From assembly GCA_029948255.1 (NCBI GenBank), contig JALIZF010001577.1:372001-436000 (forward strand): 64,000 nucleotides of DNA, read 5' to 3'. The notes below the pieces were generated by a model. The model was given only the letters and a program-made list of their open reading frames with translations, was not told where the DNA came from and searched no databases. The stretch is from Telmatactis stephensoni. Taxonomy: Eukaryota; Cnidaria; Anthozoa; Actiniaria; Isophelliidae. The translations under genes and the position numbers were made by a program. Shown in pieces: positions 1-12,300 of this stretch (the first letter of the stretch is position 1; every line of letters begins with the position of its first letter).

Positions 1-140
1 GTGCAACATAGGGTTGCATTGTGTCTCCACCCCTGCACCACTTGCGCGCAATGCCGCAGAAACGATTGTAAAAGTAGAATTCGATTCTAATCCTGCAACT
101 GTTGCAACGTTGCGCGTACTATTACAGGGGTGGACAAGTG
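1..140. repeat. GTTGCGCGCAAC-family repeat, copy 1
   Basis: It carries the family hallmarks: GCAAC blocks, a 'gggttgcattgtgtctccacccctgca' type core and GCGCGCAA. It resembles segments at 2190-2310, 5205-5335, 11520-11725, 35640-36070 and 52455-52620. It lies in the USP 3' part or an intron near the window edge. Confidence 0.6.
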
Positions 141-146
141 CAAGCC

Positions 147-283
147 TTAGGGTCCGTTCACATGAGAAAGGGTGCGCATTTGTAGAGGGATAATTCTTTT
201 GTTTTGTGTCCCCCAGGGAAAATGAAATAAAAGAGTTATCCCAACTACATAGGGGAACCTTCTCTCATGTGAACGGGCCCTAA
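147..283. mobile_element. Short inverted-repeat element
   Basis: The left end TTAGGGTCCGTTCACATGAG and the right end, which reads as the complement of TTAGGGCCCGTTCACATGAG, bracket about 100 bp of unique DNA. The ends resemble MITE termini. No target duplication can be assigned because the outermost bases are themselves palindromic. Confidence 0.65.
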
Positions 284-374
284 GTTGCGCGTAACGTTCC
301 AATGCAACAATAGTTTCATTGTGTATCTGGTTCTTACTTTTCCTATTCTTACAAATTCTACTCTATGCTCTCAC

Positions 375-3300
375 CTCCTTCGTGACAGACGCAGCCTATA
401 AGGTCATAGATATGGTCCCCAGCACCAAATGAATTGCGTGGTGAATTGATGCCATGCATAAACTCACTCATATCTAAGTCGTTTAAAGGAAATTCGACTG
501 GAGTAAATATCTTTAAATAGCTTTGTCTGTACCTGTGAATAATAAACATTTAGATCAAACCAGAAATCGTTTTAAAACGGACTGAATAAGTTTTCTTCTT
601 TGCAAAAGTTTCCTTTGTTGGTGAAAAGGGCAGAAATGATAAAGATTCTTCTGCCTTTATAAAAGGTAGATTTGGCAAAAGCGATGCGCAGTGATTACGA
701 AAACGCGACACGACGCGAAAACAGGATGTGAGGGGACGAAAATATCACATTCGTTCTTTCGTTGAATACCATGACAAAGTCGCGATGCCATTTTCAGGAC
801 GCCGTTTGGCTTGTTTTTACATCCTCTTCCTGACGTGCGTCGCCTACGTCAACGATCATTTCGTACAAAATTGGTCAGTGCGCGTGGAGTCCTCTTTCAC
901 GTTGCGTCGTGTTTGCTCTATATTCTCATATCTGCCATTACGACCCACCTCTTAAGATGTATGATAAGGGTATCAGGATAGCGACAAATGGACATAGACT
1001 TGGTTGCACTTCGTTCCTGGTTACATTCTGGACACTCCCACAAGTCTTGTAATTCTTCCCTAATCAAATGATACATCAGAATCACAATATTGATCGCGAA
1101 ACCCTGGATCAAGGATCAACATATTTCAATAGGTTAGAGATCACAAGGTTTGAACACGTTTAGAGATCAGGTTTATGGATCAGCTATACTATGGGCTCGG
1201 GGATTGTAAAGCAGTTTGAAAATCTCGAGATAAACAATCTGTCGGGAAGAAAGTACCCTGGGGAGCAGGGGGGGTTCTCCACCTCGCTCTGTCGTTTGTA
1301 AATCTCAAAGAAAAAATCTCTGGTTCCCAGGGTGGGGTAAAAGCGAACGATTAGTCAGAAAACAAATAATCTTTGTCACGATCATGGTTTAGGAAAGTTG
1401 ATGTTATAGTAAATACCTTTCAACAAAGCTTCTTAGACAATCTTGTAGCTGGAGTTTACAGGTGAAATGTCTTATTCTCATTGACTCGTGGTCTGTATAG
1501 CGGCTCATCTGCAGATACAATAAACTGATAACTACCAAAGATATTTAAACCAACTTTTTTCTAACTACTGTTTTATAGTAGCTCCAATATTATCACTGCT
1601 TTCAAGTCGCCACGAATAGGCCATATGCACTAACAGGTCACGTGACCCTATCTCCCCTAAATCAAGCAGCACCGTCGAAAAGAACGCCAGAAATAGAAAG
1701 AGCACCTCGATATTAGTAAAAGTGCAAATTTTCAGCTCCTAAGATGTAATACAGGAGAAATGACAGAAAATTTTAAATTGGATTTTTTCTTAAGATTCGT
1801 TCGGAAAAGCGTGTTGGATGGCACGAGCTTGCCATCCAACGCGCTTTTCCGAACGAATCTTAAGAAAATATCCAATCTTAAATTTACTGTCATTTTTTCT
1901 CATATTCACCTTATAAACTGAAGCTTTGCACTTTTACTAATATCGAGGTGCTCTTTCACTTTTTGGAGTTCATTTTGATGTGCTGCTTGATTTAGGGGAG
2001 ATAGGGTCACGTGACCTGTTAGTGCATATGGCCTATTCGAGACGGTCAAAACTTGAATCGACTTTCTTTCAAGGCTCATTTCTTGGCGCGCGCGCGCGCA
2101 GTACTTAATGGGGCACGTTGTTAACGGTACGTTGACTATGTTTTCTACGTTTAACGTCTCCGTACGTTAACACGAGCACCCGTAAAAGCTTGGATACACG
2201 ATGCAACGTTTTCTGCAACGTCGCACGCAACTGCTTACCTGCAGGGATAGACACACGGTGCAGTTCTGCTGTTGCAGTCACCTTGCTAGAAAAATTGCAT
2301 CCTGTGTCCATGCCTCAAAGTAACTCAGAAACCACTGTAATGGAAACGCGCGCTTTGAAAAACACTCAGAAGGTTAACGAGTTAGCCCGGTAGTTCATTG
2401 AGTCTGTTGAAAATTGAATCTCTTCGTTTTTATGGACACCTCTCTATATCGGACTAGACTCCTCATCCTGATGATAGGAATCTATATCAATGCAGGGCAC
2501 TTATCTTTGTCTCTTTAGTAAGAAGAAAGTTCAACCCTATAGTACCTTATCGATGTCTAGCTGTATCATGTTAGTCAGTTGAATGGCTATATGGTCTCCA
2601 TTCTGAAACACAACGGTATCATCTTCATTGATACAGCATCCTGTACAATCTGTGTGTCCTTCACATCTTGAACAGGTTTTACCCTGTAAAATAGAAATAG
2701 AAGAAGACTATCATCGCTGTAACTATTTATTGTAATCAGAAGAATTGATGTCCAGTGACCTGTCCGTATATAGGGACTGTCAATTCTCAATTTAATTCGC
2801 TATTAATTAATTTTGGTTAAATGAACGAAAATATTGTTACCTGTGTATTTTGTGTTTGAAGGCACACACTCGTATTCCGACACGAATGTGTTGGCATTGT
2901 GCTTAACTTTGTCAAGAACAGTCATGAAATTGTGAAACTACCTATTTATCAAGTGCGTACAGTTTTGCTACGTTTGACGTCCCCGTATCACGAGTGCGGA
3001 CAATAAGTGCGTGTAACTTTTAAGCATGCATCGATGCTCTACAATAATTACCTGAGAGTTGACAAGATGCAAGGTGAATGGCAGTGACTGAACGTCGCAT
3101 GTTTTCTTGTTAGTAAATGGTCCGGGTAATAGCGACGTCATATGATGATACAGCTCGTTTCCTAGTATCTTGGATGGTAAGGTGACCAAATTAGGGTGAC
3201 CAAATAAAACACAGTCATCCTGTAAAACAATAAAAAAAATTCATACTAGTATCATTAATTAATACCAACCGAAAATAGGCTAGGAAAAATTAACAGTCCG

Positions 3301-6300
3301 TCTCGACGTGCCGACGCCTGTATAAAGTTATCAACAAAAGTTGTCACTAAACGAGAAAAACAAACCTCATTGAGAGCTACGATCAGTTATTTACCTCTTC
3401 TGATCCTTTATTTCTATAGACGACTGGTACATTAAAGTATCTATGTAGACATAATATTCACCTATTAGTGTTGTGTACAGAGATAAAATAAATTCATTAA
3501 AGCAGTTTTCGTATGAGTGTGAAACGGAGCGCGCCGTGCCGTGACCTTATCAGTCTCGTGATGTCTATAAAAACCTACATCTATTTCTATTCTTCGCAAG
3601 GGCCTATTCAGCAATGGATTCGAAGGCAAATTTTGAGAACGTTCGAAATTCTTTCCGCAAATGTGCCGTGACCGTGACATTTTAACAGTCATACGAACAC
3701 TGCTCTTAAGTGTCATTATACTAACTGTGAGTTGGAGTCTTGTTTGTTCCCTGCACTGGAAGGTCTACCACAGTCCTAGAATGAAATCAACCATTAGCTA
3801 TCTTATAATATAAATGACAGTTCTGTAAACTGAAAAACGTGTAGCGACCGATTATTTAGCAGTGGAGCGAATTCTTTCATGATACCCCTCTTGCAATATA
3901 GTGAGCATTGTCTATCGATTCCTTATTGATGTAACCTGCAGGCAAACTGGTTTGATGTCATAGGAATGGGAAAGGAAAGGGAGTGTCATTCAGGTCAGGT
4001 CAGGCTGGAGCCTGCTACTGGTAACATGTAACCCAGTACTACCTGCCACATGGACGGGTTGTCGGCGTCTAAACCGGCTCCCCCACCAGGTTCTTTCTGG
4101 TGCGGAGGGTGGCATGACACCCAACAGGAATAAAAACAAGACCTGTCAAAGGGCGGATGAGCTTGACTGAGCCAACGACCATCATGCATCAGTGAACTTT
4201 TATTTTATTGTGTTTTGATTGTAATTTTAAGCAGTAATTTGTAGTACAATAATTTGTAGTGCAGTAATTTATAGTGTATTTTAAAATTAATTTTCATGGT
4301 ACGGACTGTGTAGCGGCAGCCCAAGGCGCCATCCTATGCTCACAGTCTACTATCCATGTTCAGTATATGTTTTTGTAAAGCGCCTAGAGCAGATTTTGGA
4401 TAGGCGCTATATAAATGATCATTATTATTATTATTATTATTCTAAGCCCTTCCCTCTACTCTATCTCCAAACCCCCAGTCTAAGAACGCCTGGAATTAAG
4501 GCTATGCCTGAGTATTTTCTTTGTAACTACGCTATCCATGAAAGGGCAGCCTCTGTGAGTAAGACACTAATATCAGTACTTACTGGACATGGGATGTTGT
4601 CTTCATACATTGACACCTAACAAAAGATAACAAAAAATATAATAAGTATAAAGTCTTATTCGACCCTTTGCTTATAAGTGACAGGTTTACCTACCTCTAA
4701 GCACTCCCTACAAAACACCTTTCCACATTCATCATGTTGCAAAAGCTGCTTACTGGGCTTGGCTTGTAGACAGATAGAACACGTGTATGTCAGGTGATAA
4801 CCAACAGGCAACGAAGCACGTGTTTTCCTGCCCCTCCCATCATTACATGTGTACGACCCCTTGACTTTACTGGTATGAATACCACTACCTATTGGCACCA
4901 ATCTTGTTTGCTTCTCGTTTAGAAACACGCGTGAAGTATCGTGTAGACTAGACTGTTTAGGTTCCAAGCCGTCTCTTGTGGCGATCGTGTCTTTGGTGGA
5001 GAACCCAGGGTTTGGTGGGTAAAGAGGTTCAAAGGCGTAGAGCTTTGTTTGTTTGTCATTGAATGGGGTGACTATTCGCTGGTCATGCTATAAGAAAAAT
5101 TAAACACGAACCACCTGTTAAAGACAAGGAATGCTTTGCCACATGAGCGCACGCGCGCGACATGTCATTGTACCGGTAAAAAACGAAGGTCCGAACTTTT
5201 TATGCAACTGTTGCTTGTAACAGCAGTTGCACCATGGAACCATCCCTGCAGCAGTGCACACAATGTTGCAGAAAAAAATTGCAGAGGTAGAGCTCTATTC
5301 TACTCCTGCAACTAGTGTTGCACGCAAGGTACGTTTACGGATGTAAACGCGAGCAGCAGCACAACTGGTTTCCTACTTACCAAGAGTCCAACAATCGCCC
5401 CATCACGTACAATAGCCAAGAAGAGATTATTAAAGTCAGGTTGTTCATCAACAGGAAACAGTGAGACAAGTCTCTGTTTGATCTGTATAGCAGTGCTGGG
5501 CTTGCTGGCTTGCACTCTTACTCTGTAAACAATTTAGATGATTAACATTCCATGATCTTACTTATGTACGTAGCACTGATTTACCGGGGTGGGAAGAGGA
5601 TGTGCACTGGAAGATGTTGTGGGGAGGAGGGTGGAATCAAGAAGGAATACGATGCACGAAGGAGGAAGTTGAACAACTAGGACGGCGATTTCACAAGACA
5701 ATTTGTTACCTTAGAGCTCTTGGTTTACCACTGTTAAAATGCTCAAATTCGTTGTTGCGGATGAAAGTTATCACTATATAAAGTAAACGTAAAGAATTTT
5801 GTAAGCAAGATGTTGATAAGTTATGGTGATGATCAGAGAAAATAGTAATCAGTATGTCAGAGAATGTATTGTTAGATATAGTTAGTACATATATATATAT
5901 AAAATTCACGGGTAAAATATATTATTTTAATTGAAGTGATGTTGATGATAAAACCCGATCAAAATCCGACGTTGGCATTACGTCGACAACTTGACCAAAA
6001 ACCGACGTCGAGATAACGCGGAAAAATTGACCAAAATTTGTCTTCGGAATTACGTCGAAAATCCGACCATAAATTGAGGTGATCGATTTGCTTACCAAAT
6101 GATTGTAAATTCTGACTGACTAGTGGTAGAGACAGGAACGAAAAGAGCTGATACGTTAAAGACACGTGACCACAAGCTGTACATCTGATCTGTATAACGA
6201 TAAAAAGTAGTTTACAATGACATCAGATAGATTTTATGAGAGCAAAAGAAGGGAGGGTTTAATGATTGAAATTCTCCATTCTCAATGGGCGCTCCCTCGT

Positions 6301-9300
6301 GGAGGTTGGTTTATCACTAAAGAAGATACCAATTCTTTTCCACCGCCATATTTATGCTTATACCTTCTTTATGCTTCTCGGTATCCGTAACTGTACTGAA
6401 CCCATTTTGTTCGAAAAGATTGCGCAATTTTTTAAGATTTTGCGTAATTAAATTATTACCTTATTTCGAAATTGGCCTTGAAATGTATCAACAATAACTG
6501 ATTCGTTCTCTTCGTTGTACAGTCTGAAAAGCAAGGAGAATAATTATAGCCGGGTTGCTCCCCAACAAATTCTAAAGTAGATGTGTACAATATGTATATA
6601 TAGAGAATGGATTTCGTATGAGTGTGTAAGCTTCGTTCTTTCCCCGTGTCATACCGTAAGGGTATCGGTTCCGTGTCGGCGTTCCGTGCCAAAGATAGGC
6701 GAAGCCCGAACCAGGATACTATGGCGCCGGTAACCATAGTAACCATCCCTACGAAATATAAATATCAACATTACCTCCACCAGTGATCAGCATTCTTTGC
6801 ATGGAACCTGTCCACTTGTCGTATTTTGCGTTTGTTGTTCACTTTACCGGTGTTTAGTTCCTGGTGTAAAGCGTCCAGGAATATTGCCAGGAATTCTTGA
6901 CAGTCATGCTGTGGAGAATTTCATTATGAAAAATTAATTAAAAGGGGAGAATATAACCCCGAGACTCAGACGCCCGTCACGTGATGTGCATCTCATTTGA
7001 TCAAGTGCTTTGCGATCGTGAGTCACTCACGTACGCTTGTTTATTGGAACCGAATTCTAAAAATAACTCAAATAAAATTCGAAGATTCTAACAAACAATT
7101 CAAATAAGAGGTTGACAGTTATTTGCGAGGGTGTATTTTCGAAAGTGGGAAATCCACCTAAATTTCAAATTGAAATTAAAGACAGCGATGCTCGGGCTTT
7201 CGTACACGAGTTTCGACGTTCGAATTTCGCGCAGTGGCTGCTTTCAGGTCAACACACGATCGATCTAAGGAGATGTATAATCAATAAACTGAGAATTATA
7301 TAATTTTAAACATCGTCAAAAGAACTTAACTTTACTGAAGTTTTGATCGTTGTCTTACTGTGCTTCGGGATTATTCTTGAAGTACAAAATGCGTCCTCAA
7401 ACACAAAACCCTTACAGACGGTTATCCAGTACGAAACTGGAAATTGAAAATGCAAAGAAGCTTCATGCACCAAAAAATGTGCTCGAAGAATTACTGTTTT
7501 CTCATCCAAACTAGATTTTGATTGGTTGCATTATGTCCCCAAGGATTTGGGACAAGCATATTAGCATCATAATGAAACTTCGCCGAATAGACTACCCCAA
7601 TTAGACATTAAAATTATTAAGTGTCTAGGTAGCGCAGCGGTCTAAGGTGATATCTAAAGGTATGGATTAGGGTCCGGATATCGTCTCCCTCCCTGGCCTT
7701 CGGGCTAAGTCAACTGTTATATGTAGCACCGGGATAGCGTGGATGGGGCCGAAATCTTCATCAGTAACGTAAGTCGATTCGATGTCTCAGCTTCCTTGAA
7801 TGTCTCGGGAGAATCGTCCCAAAATTTAATTTTTCCTTTTTTATTTTTCAATAATTTATCTTTTCTTTTGACCATGTGTCCGGGGGGTGCCTATTTAGGA
7901 GTCACAGGTTCGAGCCCTGGCGCTTCCATAATTGTTTTCTTTTTTCCCCTTTTTTTCGCTTATATTTTCTCTTCTTTCACAATTCTTAATACTAAGATAG
8001 CAGTTTTATTTACTTGAACTAAATCTAATTAATTTAACTACTTTTAAAAGAAATTTGAAAATATTATTAATTGATGCACACATTTTTCTTTTTGTTAACT
8101 GCATGTATTGCATGTACTCCGGGGAAACGCAATTTATCGTAAAAGGTTTTAAAGTTCAAATATTTTCACGAACTCTGTTATATTTCTAATTTGCTTAATT
8201 GCTTATGGAAAAAAGAATATGGATCTAGTAAAACGACTTTCGCTCTCGCCCAACCTACTGGCGAAAAAAGCGTCTGCGTCTTGGGATTCCTGTGCTGTCG
8301 CGCTTGGTTCTATGCTTCGCAAAAAAGGAATTCTAAGATGCAGCTGCTCGCGGCAGTTTAATTGCGCCGTCAGCCGCGAGTGTTACCAGTAAAGAAGGCT
8401 ATGACTGACTACTGTACTGCAGTGTATAAAGAACTCTCTCAATGCGGACACTCTGTAAGGCGGGCACCCCTCTCTAAGGCCGACGCATTTGCCTGGTCCC
8501 AGCCAGCGGTAGTCAAAGCCTCTGTCAATTCATCCTTTCCCTTTGACTACCGCTGCATGCCCCATATTGTCTGTAACACTAAGAGCTGGTCCCGAAAGTG
8601 TCCGCCTTAGAGGGAGACACTGATACACTCTACTTAGTTGTTCGAAAGAGGACTAGCGCTAACTAAGGTAATAGAGCAGATTTCGTATGAGTGTGAAACG
8701 GACCGCGCCGTGCCGTAACCGTGTCAGTGCCGTGTTGTCTATAAAAACATTCGAAATTCCTGCCGTAACCGTGCCGTCACCGTACGTTGCCGTTTTCACG
8801 CTCATACGAAATCTGCTCTATCTAACCCTGGGTTAGCATTAACCGTCTTTCGAACAACTGGGCCCAGAAGACACGCCCAATAAGCAGTCCATGATAGAGT
8901 TCTGAGCCAATCGAATTCGAGACTACGGTTACGTTACAATTAAGAAAAAGTTCATACAAAGTCCACTGTTAGGTCTATGGCTAACCTGAATGAAGCCATC
9001 AAGTTGTGGAAACTTGTTTTGTAGGTTGGTGAACAATGCTGAAGGCTCACACGTCAAGTAGCAGCCACTGAAAACTTTATTAATTAATCTCCCTAGTAGC
9101 TCACAAAGGCTGATCGTCTAGGGTTGTAAAAAGTGATAAATGTAACATAAATGCAACGGTTAGTTGCGGCATAGACCAAATACGCTAACGCGTTGCTATG
9201 TACGTTTCCACCAAATTCAAAACCTCAGGGAATAAGAACTTTTGTTTCCACATGATATTGAAATGCAAAAGACAAAGAATCTTAAGGTACGGTAATACGA

Positions 9301-12300
9301 GCAACAAAATCACTCGGAACATGGTGGCGAAACGAGTTGAAGAGCGATGCTGCGCGTTTTTCCACCCGAAAATAAACTTGTTTCGCATTTGTAACTGTAA
9401 TCTGTAAAATAGTTTGCTGCAAGTTGAGTGAATCCTGACTTCTGATTGGATCAATCACGAACACGAAGGAAGCCGTTTGACTTTGGGGTGCATGGTAATA
9501 CGCGCAACATCATGAAATTTTGTGGCAAAAACTTGAGCGACTGTCTACTTGCTGCAACAGACTTTTTCAACATGCAGCAAACTATTTTGTTGCGAGACAA
9601 GTTTGTTTTCGGGTGGAAAAACGTGCAGCATCGCTCTCAGTCAACTCGTTTCGGCGCAACGATGTTGCGAGACAAGTTGAGTGATTTTGTTGCTCGTATT
9701 ACCGTACCTTTATTCTCAGAGGCTCTGGATTGGTTGGAAACGTACATAGCAACACATTAGCCGTTTAGTCTTTTGCCGTACGGTAGAATAAAACATCCAC
9801 TAGTGATAACCGTTTCAATGACCATTCTTTTGTCATTGTATATGTGCTTGTATATCCCTTACTTTTAATATTTGTAACTGTAATCTGTCTTACCTGTTGA
9901 TTTTTATATTTCACTTTAAAGGCATTCACATGATCTCCCTCTATCAAAAAATAATTCAATACAGACTAAAAATAATACTTTACCTTATTCACACAAATAT
10001 TTTATTTATTTCATAAGAGATATTCCTAAATAATACTAATATTATTGACTACCTAATATTATTTAGAAGTTACACAAAAACATTTTCTTACCCGAAAAGA
10101 ATCGGCAAAATGGTTTGATCACAAACAGACACTGTAATCCAGCGTTCATAAAACATGAGTTTCCAAGATTCTCGAGTCCACATACACCAGGTGTAGGATT
10201 TCTGTAGTTCACACTATCTACATGGTAAAATACAGGTGTGTTGTTTGATATATTCCCAAATTATACATAGATTGATGGGAAAATGAGCAAATGGATTTCC
10301 CTGCCATGTATTTGCTAAAACGTTTATCTTGTATAGTAAAAAATTATGATGAAAAAAAAAGTTAATGGGGAGATTTGAATGAATGAATGAAATGAATGAA
10401 TGACAACGAACAAATGAACGAAAGAATGAGTGAATGAATGAATGAATGAAATGAACGAATTTACAAACTTATGAATGAATGAATTAACGAACGAACGAAC
10501 GAACGAACGAATGATTGAATGAATTAACGAACGCATGGATGAATAAATGAATAAATGAATGAATGAATAGATTGATGAATGGATGGATGGATAAAGGAAG
10601 GGAGAGAGGGGAGAAAAGGTAGTAATATGTGTGAATTTAATTATCTACAGGAACGCCGGAGCATTTTTGAAAGTGCCGGGACTTAGTTATTGATAACATA
10701 GAATCTGGTTGTGACGGAGCTTTCTTTAACTGTATTCTTACTAAAGATATCATTTCTCGCGAAAAGTGGGGAGAACATTCTGGGAAGTATTCTGCAATCT
10801 ACCAAAAAGCCATCAATGTATAAATATTACCTGAATTCGTCGTTCCTTTATCCTTCTTCAAGAATGCTGTGCTACGACCAGTCATCAATCTTTTTGCAAG
10901 ATCTTGAATCCGTTGGCTGACAATTCCACCTGGTAGGCTCCCAGGTGTATCTATGAGCCTCAAATAGGAATCTGTCCTGGGCGGCTTTTTACAATAAAAA
11001 AATCAAAATTATTTGAGCCACGCCCTTTTCGATCAAGACAAAAGTATGGAACCCCAGCTTTTTTCATCCTTTTTGCTCCACTCTTTTTATTTCCCTTTAC
11101 TTTGTCCCACGAGGTAACCATAAAATAATCTAAGTCAGCAAATCAACTAATCTCAAAAGAAACTACTTACATTTGAGTCGTGTGGTTTTCTATGCGCTCT
11201 TTCTTCCCACTTACTAGTTCTGACATATTCTTGTGCCTTATCTGGGAAAAAGGAGAAATGCCACTATTCAGCTTCAATTTCTATGCATCTACATGGAATT
11301 TATCACACCCTCCTCTAGCTTCTCTAGGAAAAATTTGGATTGCCCCTTTCCGGCATTGGTAATGGGTGGGTGCGTAAAAGAAGACCAAGCCAGGAATATT
11401 CAAATGCTCCCTTTCCTTTTTTATTCCCTTCTCCCTGTAAACATTGTGGATGTAACCCAAAATAACAACTCCTCTGGAATTGCAGATGTCTTCAGATGAG
11501 TTTGAAGTGGATGCCTTTGTACATACGATGCAACTTATTCCTCAAAATTGTGCGCGCAACACAGATTCTACATGTGTCCACCCCTGCAATGCTGCGCACA
11601 ACGTTACGGAAAAAGTAGAACTCGATCCTAAACTTGTAACCTTTGCGTACAACTGTTGCAGAGATGGACACACGGTGCACCTCCATGTTGCGAGTTATGT
11701 TGCTAAAAAAGTTGTAAGAATAGTTGCAATGGCTGTCGGAGCCGTAACCTACCTTGCTTGTGTGCGCCGCGCACTCTTGAGTATTCACGGCTAGACTGTG
11801 TGGTCTCATCACTTGAGGATCGTGAATTTAGTACCAATGGGCTGATAACTTTTGGTGAATGTTTTCCAAACTTATCCTTTTCCTCTGAGATGGCATTACC
11901 AATTGATTCTCTCTTCTGGTATCCCTTTGTTCCCATTCCAAAATTCCTTGGGAACTCATACTTAGGGAAACTCTTTCTTGTTTTCGTCTCTTCGGTGGTA
12001 TCTCTAAGTTGGTCACCCTCTAGTGGTGAGATATCGTTGGTATTGACAACAGTTTCTTGGCCAGTAGTTTCAAAATCTTTCTGTAAGGTACAATGATTAT
12101 CGAGCTGCTTCGTTCTGGGTGAAATACTTGTGTTCTTATTGGAACCTTCAGCGACATCCTTTTTGGCTTTAGCTGGTGCATAGGGTTTTGCTGTGAAGAG
12201 TTTGATCATGTCACTAGGGGAGTCGTGCTTATCGGTCACATCTTTACGAATATCAGAAGTAATCGATATCTCATCCTCCCCTTGTAGCAAAGTAGAGTCT

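Noticed and set aside
9184..9760. Several ~60-100-codon ORFs sharing segments on both strands
   Set aside because: They arise from the long inverted repeat at 9190-9765.
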